A DNA stretch of 64,000 bases. Source: Nocardioides sp. 503 (GTDB lineage Bacteria; Actinomycetota; Actinomycetes; Propionibacteriales; Nocardioidaceae). The stretch's first letter is position 1. Every line of letters starts with the position of its first letter. Made by a program: the position numbers and the translations under genes. Of the stretch, positions 34,312-43,539 are shown piece after piece. The notes beneath the pieces were generated by a model that was not told where the DNA came from, ran no database searches, and saw only the letters and a program-made list of their open reading frames with translations. The DNA lies in NCBI RefSeq assembly GCF_004522095.1, contig NZ_SPUI01000009.1, forward strand, positions 1 through 64,000. The letters are read 5' to 3'.

Positions 34312-35265
34312 ATGACGTGGCTCATCACCGGCGGCGCCGGCTACATCGGCTCCCATGTCGTACGAGCACTGAGGCAGGACGGCCGGCCTGTCGTGGTCCT
34401 GGACGACCTGTCGACCGGCCGACTCGAGTTCGTCCCGGAGGGGGTCCCCGTGGTCGAGGAGTCGCTGCTCGACGCGGACCTGCGCAGTGTCCTCAGCGAC
34501 CACGACGTCCGAGGGGTCGTCCACCTCGCGGCGTTCAAGTACGCCGGTGTCTCGGTCGAGCGGCCGTTGCACACCTACGAGCAGAACGTCACGGCGCTGA
34601 CCAGGCTGTTGTCGGCCATGGTGGACCGCGGTGTGGACAAGCTCGTGTACAGCTCGAGCGCCGCGGTCTTCGGTGCCCCGGACGTGGAGCTGGTGACCGA
34701 GTCGACGCCGACGGGTCCGTCGACGCCCTACGGTCGCAGCAAGCTCGTCGGCGAGCAGATGCTCGCCGACGTGGGGCGGGCGCACGGCCTGACCCACACC
34801 AGCCTGCGCTACTTCAACGTCGTCGGCTCGGGCACGCCTCTCGTCCGTGACGTCAGCCCGCACAACCTCCTGCCCGCGACCTTGGAGCGCGTCGCCAGGG
34901 GCGAGGCTCCCCAGATCATGGGCCACGACTTCCCGACCGACGACGGCACCGCGGTCCGGGACTACGTCCACGTGAGCGACGTGGCACGTGCGCACGCCTC
35001 GGCCGTCCGGCGCATGGAGGAGCGGCAGCCCTGCGAGCCGGTCTACCACCTCGGGAGCCGGACCGGCACCTCGGTCCTGGAGGCCATGAGGACGGTCCGC
35101 GAGGTGACAGGGACAGCGCTCGAACCCCGCCTGCTGCCGCGGCGACCCGGCGACCCGGCCCGCATCGTCGCCGACTCCGAGCTGGCCGCCCGGGACCTCG
35201 AATGGCAGGTGCGGCACTCGTTCCGCGACATGGTGCAGTCGGCCTGGGACGCCCTGCCGTCGTGA
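34312..35265 (+). CDS. NAD-dependent UDP-glucose 4-epimerase-like protein
   Basis: 317 residues from ATG 34312 with a strong GAGGAGAGGA ribosome site. Extended SDR: NAD motif WLITGGAGYIGSHV (3-16), HLAAFKYAGVSVERP, active-site SSSAAVFG and PYGRSK with Tyr140 and Lys144, then LRYFNVVGS and DGTAVRDYVHVSDVARAH. These are the landmarks of GalE. It is slightly shorter than E. coli GalE (338). It interconverts UDP-glucose and UDP-galactose or a similar pair for surface glycans. The AFKYAGVSVE segment (GalE: AFKAVGESV) supports this subfamily. Site D upstream places it in the putative SARP regulon. Confidence 0.85.
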   Translation: MTWLITGGAGYIGSHVVRALRQDGRPVVVLDDLSTGRLEFVPEGVPVVEESLLDADLRSVLSDHDVRGVVHLAAFKYAGVSVERPLHTYEQNVTALTRLLSAMVDRGVDKLVYSSSAAVFGAPDVELVTESTPTGPSTPYGRSKLVGEQMLADVGRAHGLTHTSLRYFNVVGSGTPLVRDVSPHNLLPATLERVARGEAPQIMGHDFPTDDGTAVRDYVHVSDVARAHASAVRRMEERQPCEPVYHLGSRTGTSVLEAMRTVREVTGTALEPRLLPRRPGDPARIVADSELAARDLEWQVRHSFRDMVQSAWDALPS

Positions 35266-35300
35266 CGCCGGTCGGGTCGGAACGGCGGGACAGGTGCGGG

Positions 35301-35345
35301 GGTCTCGACGTCCGCTCGCTGCGCTCGCTGCTCGACCACCGAGGT
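35301..35345. repeat. REP-like intergenic element (CTCGCTGCGCTCGCTGCTCG core)
   Basis: Between the converging ends of the epimerase and ACC deaminase genes lies GGTCTCGACG, then a core of CGCTCGCTGCG type repeated out of phase, then CTCGACCACC. From memory, near-identical elements recur between genes in Nocardioides and related genomes. The arms GGTC-TCGA and TCGA-CC are imperfectly complementary. It may double as a terminator of the converging transcripts. Confidence 0.6.
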
Positions 35346-35347
35346 CG

Positions 35348-36388
35348 CTAGAGGTCCAGCGCCGCCGTGTGGGTGAAGAGGGCGCTGTAGGCGTTGAGGG
35401 CCTGCTGGCCGCCGAGGTGGGCGTAGAGGACGGTGGAGTCGCGCGGGATCTCGCCGTCGGTCACCAGGTCGACGAGGCCGGCCATGGACTTGCCCTCGTA
35501 GACGGGGTCGAGGATGACGCCCTCGAGCTGGCCGGTGAGGCGGATCGCGTCGAGGGTGGACTGCGCCGGGATCCCGTACTTCTCGCCGGCCCAGCCCTCC
35601 AGCACGACGATCTCGTCGTCGCGCAGGTCGCGCCCGACGCCGATGAGCTCGGCGGTGGCACGCGCGATCCGGGCGACCTGGTCGCGGGTCTCGTCGATCT
35701 TGGCGCTGGCGTCGATGCCGATGACCCGCCGCCGCGGGCCGCCTGCCTCCTCGAGGGCGGCGAAGCCGGCGATCATGCCGGCCTGGGTTGAGCCGGTGAC
35801 GGCGCAGACGACGACGGTGTCGAAGAAGACGCCGAGCTCGCGCTCCTGCTTCTCGACCTCCTGGGCCCAGCGGGCGAAGCCCAGCCCGCCGAGGCGGTGG
35901 TCGGACCCGCCGGCCGGGATCGCGTAGGGAGTGCCGCCGCGGGCGGTGACGTCCTCGATCGCCTGGCGCCACGAGTCCTTGAAGCCGATGCCGAAGCCGG
36001 CCGGGTCGATGCGCACCTCGGCGCCCATGACGCGGCTCAGCAGGATGTTGCCGACGCGGTCGGCGGCGCTGTCGTGCCAGTCGACCCAGTTCTCCTGGAC
36101 CAGCACGGCCTTCATGCCCAGGTGGGCCGCGACGGCCGCGACCTGCCGGGTGTGGTTGGACTGGTAGCCGCCGATCGAGACCAGGGTGTCGGCGCCCTGC
36201 GCGATCGCGTCGGCGACGAGGTACTCCAGCTTGCGGGTCTTGTTGCCGCCGTAGGCCAGCCCGGAGCTGACGTCCTCGCGCTTGGCCCAGATCGAGGCGC
36301 CGCCCAGGTGTGCGGTGAGCCGGTCGAGGGGGTGGACGGGGCTGGGGCCGAACGTCAGCGGGTGGCGCGGGAAGTCGGTCAGGGGCAT
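35348..36388 (-). CDS. acdS: 1-aminocyclopropane-1-carboxylate (ACC) deaminase
   Basis: 346 residues from ATG 36388. A PLP fold-II enzyme with the Schiff-base Lys50 in GLAYGGNKTRKLEY and SIGGYQSNHTRQVAAVAA for phosphate and substrate binding. LILDPVYEGKSMAG-like sequence (here VILDPVYEGKSMAGLVDLV) and VLYAHLGGQQALNAY follow. The Glu of YEGKSM and the Leu of HLGG are the residues that separate true ACC deaminases from D-cysteine desulfhydrases, and both are present. The enzyme cuts the plant ethylene precursor ACC to 2-oxobutyrate and ammonia, which suggests a plant- or soil-associated host. It follows the GntR gene by one base, so they form an operon. Confidence 0.92.
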   Translation of the reverse strand: MPLTDFPRHPLTFGPSPVHPLDRLTAHLGGASIWAKREDVSSGLAYGGNKTRKLEYLVADAIAQGADTLVSIGGYQSNHTRQVAAVAAHLGMKAVLVQENWVDWHDSAADRVGNILLSRVMGAEVRIDPAGFGIGFKDSWRQAIEDVTARGGTPYAIPAGGSDHRLGGLGFARWAQEVEKQERELGVFFDTVVVCAVTGSTQAGMIAGFAALEEAGGPRRRVIGIDASAKIDETRDQVARIARATAELIGVGRDLRDDEIVVLEGWAGEKYGIPAQSTLDAIRLTGQLEGVILDPVYEGKSMAGLVDLVTDGEIPRDSTVLYAHLGGQQALNAYSALFTHTAALDL

Positions 36389-36389
36389 G

Positions 36390-37064
36390 TCAGTGGTCCT
36401 CGGTCTCGTGGGCGGCGTGCTCGGTCGTGGGGAGGCTGTGCCAGGTGTCGAAGGCGACGGCCGCGGCGAGGTGGGCGTCGCCCTCGCCGCACAGCCGGAT
36501 GAGCTCCGCGTGCCGGGCCATCGAGGCGCGCCCACCCAGGGAGGCGAAGCGCAGGCGCTCGGCGCGGCGGAGCATCGGGGTGAGCTGCTCGAGGACGCGG
36601 GTCAGCGCACCGTTGCCGGCCACGGCCACGGGTACGGCGTGCAGGTCGTCGTCGGCGCGCAGGGCGGCCTCGACGTCACCGGCCTCGATGGCGGCGCGGA
36701 AGCGGGCGTCGGCCTCGCGCATGGCGGCGAGGTCGGTCTCGGTCAGGCGCGGCGCGGCCTCGCGCACCGCCAGCTCGTGCATGGCCGCGACCACGTCGCG
36801 GGCCTCGGCGAGCGCGCGGAGGTCCAGGCTGCTGACGGTCGTCGAGCGACCGGGCTGGGCCACCACGAGGCCGGCGTGGGCGAGCTGCAGCAGCGCCTCG
36901 CGCACGGGGGTGCGGCTGACGCCGAGCCAGCTCGCGAGCTCCCCGTCCTTGAGCTGCTCGCCGGGGGCGAAGGTGCCGTCGACGATGGCGTCGCGCAGGC
37001 GGCGGTAGACGTCGTCGCGCAGCAGCGTGCGGTCGACGGAGACGGCGTCCTGGGGGATGGGCAT
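36390..37064 (-). CDS. GntR/FadR-family transcriptional regulator of ACC deaminase
   Basis: 224 residues from ATG 37064. The N-terminal winged helix (DDVYRRLRDAIVDGTFAPGEQLKDGELASWLGVSRTPVREALLQLAHAGLV) is a textbook GntR domain. The C-terminal FCD domain (MHELAVREAAPRLTETDLAAM) has likely metal-binding Asp/His residues in ADDDLHAV and around 185 (ARHAELIRL). FCD-type GntR proteins respond to small organic acids. A perfect 14-bp palindrome overlaps its own start codon, suggesting autoregulation together with acdS, which follows by one base. The divergent neighbour is the UvrA-like gene. Confidence 0.9.
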   Translation of the reverse strand: MPIPQDAVSVDRTLLRDDVYRRLRDAIVDGTFAPGEQLKDGELASWLGVSRTPVREALLQLAHAGLVVAQPGRSTTVSSLDLRALAEARDVVAAMHELAVREAAPRLTETDLAAMREADARFRAAIEAGDVEAALRADDDLHAVPVAVAGNGALTRVLEQLTPMLRRAERLRFASLGGRASMARHAELIRLCGEGDAHLAAAVAFDTWHSLPTTEHAAHETEDH

Positions 37065-37077
37065 GCAATATATTGCA
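37064..37077. promoter_or_regulatory. Perfect palindrome at the gntR-acdS start, likely GntR operator
   Basis: TGCAATATATTGCA is an exact 14-bp palindrome in an otherwise very GC-rich region. Its first base belongs to the ATG of the GntR gene (complement of 37062-37064). TATATT inside it could serve as a -10 box for a near-leaderless transcript. Binding there would block both promoter and translation start. The 140 bases on to the UvrA-like gene show no second copy. Confidence 0.7.
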
Positions 37078-37217
37078 CACAGTCAGGGGTCGGAAGCAAG
37101 CGAGTCGGCCTCCCGCGCCAGGTGGAGGTCGGTCAGCGCACGACGTCGAGGACCTGCATCCGCACGAGATCTTCGCGACGGTCCGCTGCCGGGTCCGGAA
37201 CCCCGCGCCGGGTACCG

Positions 37218-39686
37218 GTGTGGGTGAGCCATGACCCGACCGACCACTTCGTGCACGTCCGTGGCGCGACCGAGCACAACCTGTGGAACGTCGACGTCGA
37301 CCTCCCGCGCGACGCCATGGTGGCGTTCACGGGGGTGTCCGGGTCCGGCAAGTCGTCGCTGGCCTTCGGCACGATCTACGCCGAGGCGCAGCGCCGCTAC
37401 TTCGAGTCGGTGGCGCCGTACGCGCGCCGGCTGCTGCAGCAGGTCGGCGCCCCGCACGTGCAGGAGATCACCGGGCTCCCGCCGGCGGTCGCGCTGCAGC
37501 AGCGGCGCGGCGCCCCGACGTCCCGGTCGAGCGTCGGGACGATCACCACCCTCTCCAACCTGCTGCGCATGCTCTACTCGCGCGCCGGCACCTACCCCGC
37601 CCACGCCGACCGGCTGGGGGCCGAGGCGTTCTCGCCGAACACCGCCGCCGGCGCCTGCCCGCGCTGCCACGGCCTGGGGGTCGTGCACGACGTCGCCGAG
37701 GAGCTCCTCGTCCCCGACCGGGACCTCAGCATCCGCGACGGCGCCATCGCCGCCTGGCCCGGCGCCTGGCAGGGCGCCAACCTGCGCAGCATCGTCATGG
37801 GCCTGGGGATCGACGTGGACCGGCCGTGGCGCAAGCTCAGCAAGAAGGACCGCGACTGGCTGCTCTTCACCGACGAGCAGCCCTCGGTGCTGATCAAGCC
37901 CGAGCGGGACCGGATCGACCACGGCTACTACGGCAAGTTCTGGAGCGCGCGCAAGCACGTGCTGCACGTGCTGTCCGACTCCAAGAGCGAGCGGATGCGC
38001 GAGCGGGTGCTGCGCTACATGCGGTCCACAGGGTGCCCGGACTGCCGGGGCACCGGCCTGCGCCCCGAGGCGCTGGCGGTGAGCTTCGCCGGTCTGTCGA
38101 TCGCGGAGGTCAACGCGCTCTCGCTGGTCGACCTGGTCGAGCACCTGCGCCCGACCGCCGAGCTGGCCGACGCCGGCGCCGCCGTCTCCTCGGCGGAGTC
38201 CGGCGAGACCACCGAGGTCGCCGTCCGGCTGTCCTCCGACCTGGTGGCCCGGGTCCAGGTGCTCCTCGACCTCGGGCTGGGCTACCTCAGCCTCGGGCGC
38301 GGGTCCACGACGCTGTCCCCGGGCGAGGCCCAGCGCCTGCGGATCGCGACCCAGCTCCGCTCGGGGCTGTTCGGCGTGGTCTACGTGCTCGACGAGCCGT
38401 CGGCGGGGCTGCACCCGGCCGACGCCGAGCCGCTGCTCGAGGTGCTCGACCGGCTCAAGGCCGCCGGCAACTCGCTGTTCGTCGTGGAGCACGACCTGGA
38501 CGTCGTCCGGCGCGCCGACTGGGTGGTCGACATCGGCCCGGGCGCCGGCGAGGGCGGGGGACGGGTGCTGTACTCCGGACCGGTCGCCGGCCTCGAGGAG
38601 GTCGAGGAGTCGTTGACCGGCCAGTACCTCTCCGGCCGGGCGCCCCGGCTCGACCACGAGCCGCGCGCCCCGCACGGCTGGCTGCACCTGCGCGGCGTGA
38701 CCCGCCACAACCTGCGCGACGTCTCGGTCGACGTGCCGCTGTGCGTGCTGACCGCGGTGACCGGCGTGTCCGGCTCGGGCAAGTCCACGCTCGTCACGCA
38801 GGTGCTGTCCGAGCTCGTGCGCGGGCACCTCGGGCTCGCGCCCGACGACGACGAGGAGGCCGAGCTCGAGGTCGACGTCGAGGACGCCTCCGGGCTCGAG
38901 GCGTTCGACCGCCTGGTCCGCGTCGACCAGCGGCCGATCGGTCGCACCCCGCGGTCCAACCTGGCGACGTACACCGGGATGTTCGACGCCGTGCGGCGGC
39001 TCTTCGCGGCGACCGACGAGGCGCGTGCCCGCGGGTACGCCGCCGGGCGGTTCTCCTTCAACGTCGTCGAGGGCAGGTGCGAGACCTGCCAGGGGGAGGG
39101 CTTCGTCTCGGTGGAGCTGCTCTTCCTCCCCGGCACCTACGCGCCGTGCCCGACGTGCGGCGGCGCGCGCTACAACGCCGAGACGCTCGAGATCACCTAC
39201 CGCGACCACACCGTGGCCGACTTGCTGGCGATGTCGGTGGACGACGCCGCGGAGTTCCTGGCCGACGTGCCGGCGGCCGCGCGCAGCCTGGAGACGCTGC
39301 GCGACGTGGGCCTGGGCTACCTGCGGCTCGGGCAGCCGGCCACCGAGCTCAGCGGCGGCGAGGCGCAGCGGATCAAGCTGGCCACCGAGCTGCAGCGGGC
39401 CCGCCGCGGCCACGCGCTCTACCTGCTCGACGAGCCGACCTCCGGCCTGCACCCGGCCGACATCGCGCTGCTGCTGCGCCAGCTGCACCGCCTCGTCGAC
39501 GCCGGCAACACCGTCGTGCTGGTCGAGCACGACCTGGACACGATCGCCACCGCCGACTGGGTCATCGACCTCGGGCCGGGCGGGGGAGACGCGGGTGGCG
39601 CCGTGGTCGCCACCGGTACGCCGGCCGAGGTCGCGCGCGCGGAGGGCAGCGTCACCGCGCCCTACCTCGCGCGGCGGCTCAGCTGA
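37218..39686 (+). CDS. UvrA-like ABC protein (short class, UvrA2/drug-resistance type)
   Basis: 822 residues from GTG 37218 (GTG 37224 also possible), shorter than the ~950 of UvrA1. Two ABC halves: Walker A GVSGSGKSSLAFGTIYAEAQRRYFESVAPYARR and GVSGSGKSTLVTQVL, signatures LSPGEAQRLRIA and ELSGGEAQRIKLA. Zinc ligands are present as CPRCHGLG with CPDCRGTG, and CETCQGEG with CPTCGGARYNAETLE. The UvrB-binding domain of UvrA1 appears reduced. Such UvrA2-like proteins occur near resistance genes and may assist nucleotide excision repair or protect against DNA-binding antibiotics. It is divergent from the GntR gene, and its 3' end overlaps the convergent hydrolase gene by 8 bases. Confidence 0.88.
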   Translation: MWVSHDPTDHFVHVRGATEHNLWNVDVDLPRDAMVAFTGVSGSGKSSLAFGTIYAEAQRRYFESVAPYARRLLQQVGAPHVQEITGLPPAVALQQRRGAPTSRSSVGTITTLSNLLRMLYSRAGTYPAHADRLGAEAFSPNTAAGACPRCHGLGVVHDVAEELLVPDRDLSIRDGAIAAWPGAWQGANLRSIVMGLGIDVDRPWRKLSKKDRDWLLFTDEQPSVLIKPERDRIDHGYYGKFWSARKHVLHVLSDSKSERMRERVLRYMRSTGCPDCRGTGLRPEALAVSFAGLSIAEVNALSLVDLVEHLRPTAELADAGAAVSSAESGETTEVAVRLSSDLVARVQVLLDLGLGYLSLGRGSTTLSPGEAQRLRIATQLRSGLFGVVYVLDEPSAGLHPADAEPLLEVLDRLKAAGNSLFVVEHDLDVVRRADWVVDIGPGAGEGGGRVLYSGPVAGLEEVEESLTGQYLSGRAPRLDHEPRAPHGWLHLRGVTRHNLRDVSVDVPLCVLTAVTGVSGSGKSTLVTQVLSELVRGHLGLAPDDDEEAELEVDVEDASGLEAFDRLVRVDQRPIGRTPRSNLATYTGMFDAVRRLFAATDEARARGYAAGRFSFNVVEGRCETCQGEGFVSVELLFLPGTYAPCPTCGGARYNAETLEITYRDHTVADLLAMSVDDAAEFLADVPAAARSLETLRDVGLGYLRLGQPATELSGGEAQRIKLATELQRARRGHALYLLDEPTSGLHPADIALLLRQLHRLVDAGNTVVLVEHDLDTIATADWVIDLGPGGGDAGGAVVATGTPAEVARAEGSVTAPYLARRLS

Positions 39687-40368
39687 GGCCGTCGGCCACC
39701 GTGGCGAGCGCGTCCGCGAGCTCGGCCGGCCGGCTGTACATCGGCCAGTGGCCCGAGTCGAGGTCGACGTACTCGACGCGGGTGGCCCTGGCGAGCTCCG
39801 GAAGGTCGCCCGCGGCCACCCAGGCGCGCGCCTCGTCGGGGCTGTACTCCGGGCACACCATGACGACCGGGACGTCGTAGCGGCGCTCGTCGGTGAGGTG
39901 CACCAGGCCGGTGACGACCGCCTCGGGCACGTCGACGGCCGCGGCCTCCATCCGCGCCCGCGCCTGCGCGTCGAGGTCGGCGGTGTCCGGCCCCTCGAAG
40001 GGCTCCCAGCCGGGGAAGGCGAGCACGCCGTCGCGCGGCTCGAGGTGCCCGAAGTAGCGCTCTCCGTCGGCGCCGGGGAAGCCGCCCACGAGTGCCGCGG
40101 CGGCGACCCGGTCAGGGCGGGCGTCCGCCCCGATCCATGCCAGCGTGCTGGCGGCGGAGTGGCCCACGACCAGCGGCCTGCCCTCGGCGGCGTCCACGGC
40201 CGCGACCACGGCGGCGACCTGGTCGTCGAGGGTGGCCGACGTGGCGCCGTCGCCCTGACCGGGCAGGGTGAGCGGGAGGGGGCGGTGCCCGCGCGCCTCG
40301 AGCCCGGGGACGACGCCGTCCCAGGCTGAGCCGTCGAGCCAGAGACCGGCGATGAGGATGATGTCCAT
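39679..40368 (-). CDS. Alpha/beta hydrolase
   Basis: 229 residues from ATG 40368. The start ILIAGLWLDGSAWDGVVPGLEARGHRPLPLTLPG is the EstA/pyrethroid-type alpha/beta hydrolase opening. The nucleophile elbow is VVGHSAAS (Gly-His-Ser), and DSGHWPMYSRPAELADAL near the C-terminus supplies the His. An acid residue lies in between (MVCPEYSPDEA region). It probably hydrolyses small esters; the substrate is unknown. It is divergent from the WYL regulator gene (70 bases apart), which is a likely controller. Confidence 0.88.
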   Translation of the reverse strand: MDIILIAGLWLDGSAWDGVVPGLEARGHRPLPLTLPGQGDGATSATLDDQVAAVVAAVDAAEGRPLVVGHSAASTLAWIGADARPDRVAAAALVGGFPGADGERYFGHLEPRDGVLAFPGWEPFEGPDTADLDAQARARMEAAAVDVPEAVVTGLVHLTDERRYDVPVVMVCPEYSPDEARAWVAAGDLPELARATRVEYVDLDSGHWPMYSRPAELADALATVADGLS

Positions 40369-40438
40369 GACGCCCACGGTAGGGCCGGTTCCGGACGATC
40401 GGCTTCCGCTTCGCGACGACCCGTCCTAGGCTGCCCCG

Positions 40439-41395
40439 ATGGCCTCGGAGACCAGCCCGACCGCCCGCGCGCTGCTGGCGCTGGAGGTCCTGCGCTCGCG
40501 GCCGGTCACGACGGCCGAGGAGCTGGGTGAGCGGCTGGGCGTCACCGAGCGCGCGGCGCGCCGCTACGTCGCCATCCTGCGCGAGGCCGGCGTCCCGGTG
40601 GAGTCCGAGCGCGGCCCCCACGGCGGCTACCGCCTCGGCAGGGGCACCCGCCTCCCCCCGGTGAGCTTCACGCAGGAGGAGGCGCTGGTGCTGGTGATGG
40701 CCGTCCTCGACGGGCAGTCGACCTCCTCGGACTCCGCGGGGCTCGTCGCCGCCGCGCTGGGCAAGGTGGTGCGGGCGCTGCCCGAGGGCGTGGGCCGGGA
40801 GGCGGCCGCCCTGCGCGAGCACGCGTCGGCATCGCCGCGGGCGAGCGACGCCCGTCCCGACCCCGCGACGACCAGCGCCCTGGTCGCGGCCTGCGCGGAG
40901 CGGCGGCGCGTGGTGATCGGCTACCGCAGCAGCGCCGGCGACGCCTGGGAGAGCGAGGTCGACCCGTGGGCGGTGGTCGTCCGCTTCGGCCGGTGGTACC
41001 TCCTGTGCCACTCCCACCGCGCCGACGCCGTCCGCACCTTCCGCGTCGACCGCATCGACGCCGTCCAGCCGGCCGCGGGCACCTTCGAGCCGCCGGTCGA
41101 CCTCGACCCCGCGGCCGCACTCGAGCACCACCTCGGCACGGGGTGGCAGTACCCCACGCGCGTCGTCTTCGACGCGCCGGCCGCCGACGTGCAGCCGTGG
41201 GTCCGCGGCCCCATGGGGCGCCTCCAGGGGCACGGCGACGGCTGCGTGCTCGTGGGCAGCACCCGCAACCCCACGATGTACGCCGCCGAGTGGCTGGCGG
41301 GCGTGCCGTTCGCCTTCCGGGTGGAGGAGGGGCCCGAGCTCCGCGAGGCGGTGGCCGTCCTCGCCGCCCGTCTCGCCGCCGCCGTCGCCGGCTGA
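40439..41395 (+). CDS. YafY-type HTH/WYL-domain transcriptional regulator
   Basis: 318 residues from ATG 40439. The N-terminal HTH_11 winged helix (TARALLALEVLRSRPVTTAEELGERLGVTERAARRYVAILREAGVPVESERGPHGGYRLGRG) is followed by a WYL domain around 150-215 (RRVVIGYRSSAGD, VDPWAVVVRFGRWYLLCHSHRADAVRTFRVDRI) and a WCX extension. WYL domains sense ligands or nucleic acid ends and occur in DNA-damage and phage-defence regulators. Here the divergent alpha/beta hydrolase is the obvious target. It also precedes the glycosylation operon by 86 bases but has no clear link to it. Confidence 0.9.
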   Translation: MASETSPTARALLALEVLRSRPVTTAEELGERLGVTERAARRYVAILREAGVPVESERGPHGGYRLGRGTRLPPVSFTQEEALVLVMAVLDGQSTSSDSAGLVAAALGKVVRALPEGVGREAAALREHASASPRASDARPDPATTSALVAACAERRRVVIGYRSSAGDAWESEVDPWAVVVRFGRWYLLCHSHRADAVRTFRVDRIDAVQPAAGTFEPPVDLDPAAALEHHLGTGWQYPTRVVFDAPAADVQPWVRGPMGRLQGHGDGCVLVGSTRNPTMYAAEWLAGVPFAFRVEEGPELREAVAVLAARLAAAVAG

Positions 41396-41481
41396 GCCCC
41401 GCCCGGCTGTTCATCCGCAGCCGGGTCCGCTGTTGGCCGGACATTCCCCGTCCGTTCCTCCGGCGACGTCACGCTGTCGAC

Positions 41482-43539
41482 GTGACGACGCCCCCGCCGC
41501 CGCGGGCGCTGCTCTGGGTCAGCGGTCTCGTCGTCGTGGCCGGCGTGGTGATGGGCGCGGCCGGTGCTCTGCGCACCGGGATCACCTGGGACGAGCCGTT
41601 CCACGTCATGCGCCTGCGCAACTTCCTCGACCACGGCTGGTTCGCGCTCGACTGGGCGGTCGAGGGCGGCGGCTCCACCTCGGGCGACGCCAACACGCTG
41701 GTCTACGGACCGGTCACGATGCTGCTCCTGCACGGCCTCGGGGTCCTCACCGGCGTCGAGGACTGGGGCTCGGTCGCGACCACGCCGGCGGCCTACGACG
41801 TGCGACACCTCGGCGTCCTGGTCATCGCACTCGTCGGCACGGCCGCCGCGGCCGGCGTCACGCGGGTCCTGCTGGGCTCCTGGCGCTGGGCGCTGGTGAC
41901 CGCGGCGGTGCTGCTGGCCCTGCCCATGTGGACCGGGCACGCCATGTTCAACATCAAGGACGTCCCCGTCGCGACCGGCTACACCCTGATGACCCTCGGC
42001 CTCGTGTCGATGGTCGCCCCGACCCCCGGCCGCTCCTGGTGGCGGGTCCTGGTCCTGGCGGCGGGCACGACGCTGATGGTCGGCACCCGACCCGCGATGG
42101 TGACCGCGGTGCTCACCGCCCTCGTGGTCCTCGGTCTCGGTGCCTGGCTGGCGCGCCGCGCCGGCGGCGTACGGCGCACGCTCGCGGAGGCGGCCGGGGG
42201 ACTCGTCGCGGCCGGGGCGGTCCTGCTCGCCCTCTACCCACAGGTCTTCGCCCACCCCCGCCACCTGCTCAGCTCCGCGGAGCAGTCGGCCAGCTTCCGG
42301 GACGGCCGGGACGCGGCCCCCGGCTACCTGCCGTTCCACGTCCTGACCCAGGTGCCGCTGCTGCTGCAGGTCCTGTTCGCCGTGGGCCTCGTCTCGTCGC
42401 TCGCGCTCGTCGTCCGGTCCTGGCGCACCGCGCCGGCGCACGCGACCAGGCTCACGCTCGTCGGCGTGCAGGTCTGTGCGCTCCCGCTGGTGGCGATCGC
42501 ACGGGGCTCTGACCTCTACAACGGGCTGCGCCAGCTCCTCTTCGTCTCCCCGGCCTGGGCGGTGATCGCCACGCTGGGTCTGGCCCAGGTGCTGGCCTGG
42601 TCGCGCTCCCGCGGCCGCGGACCGGCGCGGGTGGCGGCCGCCGCGGCGGTGGTGGCGCTAGTCGCGCCGGTGGTGGACCAGGTGACGCAGTTCCCCTACC
42701 AGTACACCTACTTCAACGTCGCGGTCGACGTCACCGGCCACCACGTCTACTCCGACTACTGGCGCGCCAGCGTCCCCGAGCTGATGCCGGACCTGCCCAC
42801 GGACGGGCAGATCGTGTGCGGCCCGACCCGCTCCAGCACGGCGGGGGCGCAGGTCGGGACCCCCGCGGCCGCCGGCCTCGACCGGTCCTCGCTCCTCGCC
42901 GGTCGCTACTCCTCCGACAGCAGCGTCGACTGCCGCACCGACCCGCTGGGGCCACTCTCCTCCTCGTGGCGGGACCAGGGCCTCCCGCTGGGCGACGCCC
43001 TCCCGCACGATGAGTTCTACGTCGTCATCGACCGCGGTCACGAGCTCCCGCAGAACTGCTCCCGCCTCGCGGAGGTCACTCGCGACCGGCACGGCCGCGA
43101 GATCTCGATGACCTACGTCGCGCGGTGCCGGCTCGCGCCCGCGCCGCTGGACCGGCCGGTCGCCTTCACCCGGCCCACGCAGGACAACATGGCCCCGGCC
43201 CTGTGGGCGTTCGCCCCCGAGGGCTGGGTGATGCGCGAGACCCGCACGGCCATCGACAGTGCCGCGGAGTCGGCGAGCCTCACCTTCAGGGCCCCGCCCA
43301 CCTGTGCCCCGAGCGGCTGCCGGCTGGTGCTGGACGCCGACGCGCCGCCCGACCTCGTGGCCTCCGTCGGCGGCGTCCGCGGCCGACCCGACACCTCCGA
43401 CGGGTCGGTGGCCGTGCGGCTCCCGCCCGGCGCCGCCGACACCTGGGTGACGTTCACCCGAGCCTCCGGGAGGCCGCTCGGCCTCCGGGTCCGCAGCATC
43501 CGAGTGGCCACCGTGCCCGACCGAGGAGAAGCGCCATGA
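41482..43539 (+). CDS. Polytopic GT-C-like membrane glycosyltransferase, copy 1
   Basis: 685 residues from GTG 41482. About ten hydrophobic helices fill the first ~420 residues. After helix 1 comes TGITWDEPFHVMRLRNFL, where Asp-Glu fits the catalytic acid of GT-C/GT39 enzymes. Then PMWTGHAMFNIKDVPVATG, GSDLYNGLRQLLF, and VDQVTQFPYQYTYFN before a ~260-residue extracytoplasmic domain with paired cysteines. It would transfer a sugar from a polyprenyl-phosphate donor on the outer face of the membrane. Its nearest relative in the window is the gene at 44453. It heads a translationally coupled five-gene operon. Confidence 0.75.
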   Translation: MTTPPPPRALLWVSGLVVVAGVVMGAAGALRTGITWDEPFHVMRLRNFLDHGWFALDWAVEGGGSTSGDANTLVYGPVTMLLLHGLGVLTGVEDWGSVATTPAAYDVRHLGVLVIALVGTAAAAGVTRVLLGSWRWALVTAAVLLALPMWTGHAMFNIKDVPVATGYTLMTLGLVSMVAPTPGRSWWRVLVLAAGTTLMVGTRPAMVTAVLTALVVLGLGAWLARRAGGVRRTLAEAAGGLVAAGAVLLALYPQVFAHPRHLLSSAEQSASFRDGRDAAPGYLPFHVLTQVPLLLQVLFAVGLVSSLALVVRSWRTAPAHATRLTLVGVQVCALPLVAIARGSDLYNGLRQLLFVSPAWAVIATLGLAQVLAWSRSRGRGPARVAAAAAVVALVAPVVDQVTQFPYQYTYFNVAVDVTGHHVYSDYWRASVPELMPDLPTDGQIVCGPTRSSTAGAQVGTPAAAGLDRSSLLAGRYSSDSSVDCRTDPLGPLSSSWRDQGLPLGDALPHDEFYVVIDRGHELPQNCSRLAEVTRDRHGREISMTYVARCRLAPAPLDRPVAFTRPTQDNMAPALWAFAPEGWVMRETRTAIDSAAESASLTFRAPPTCAPSGCRLVLDADAPPDLVASVGGVRGRPDTSDGSVAVRLPPGAADTWVTFTRASGRPLGLRVRSIRVATVPDRGEAP

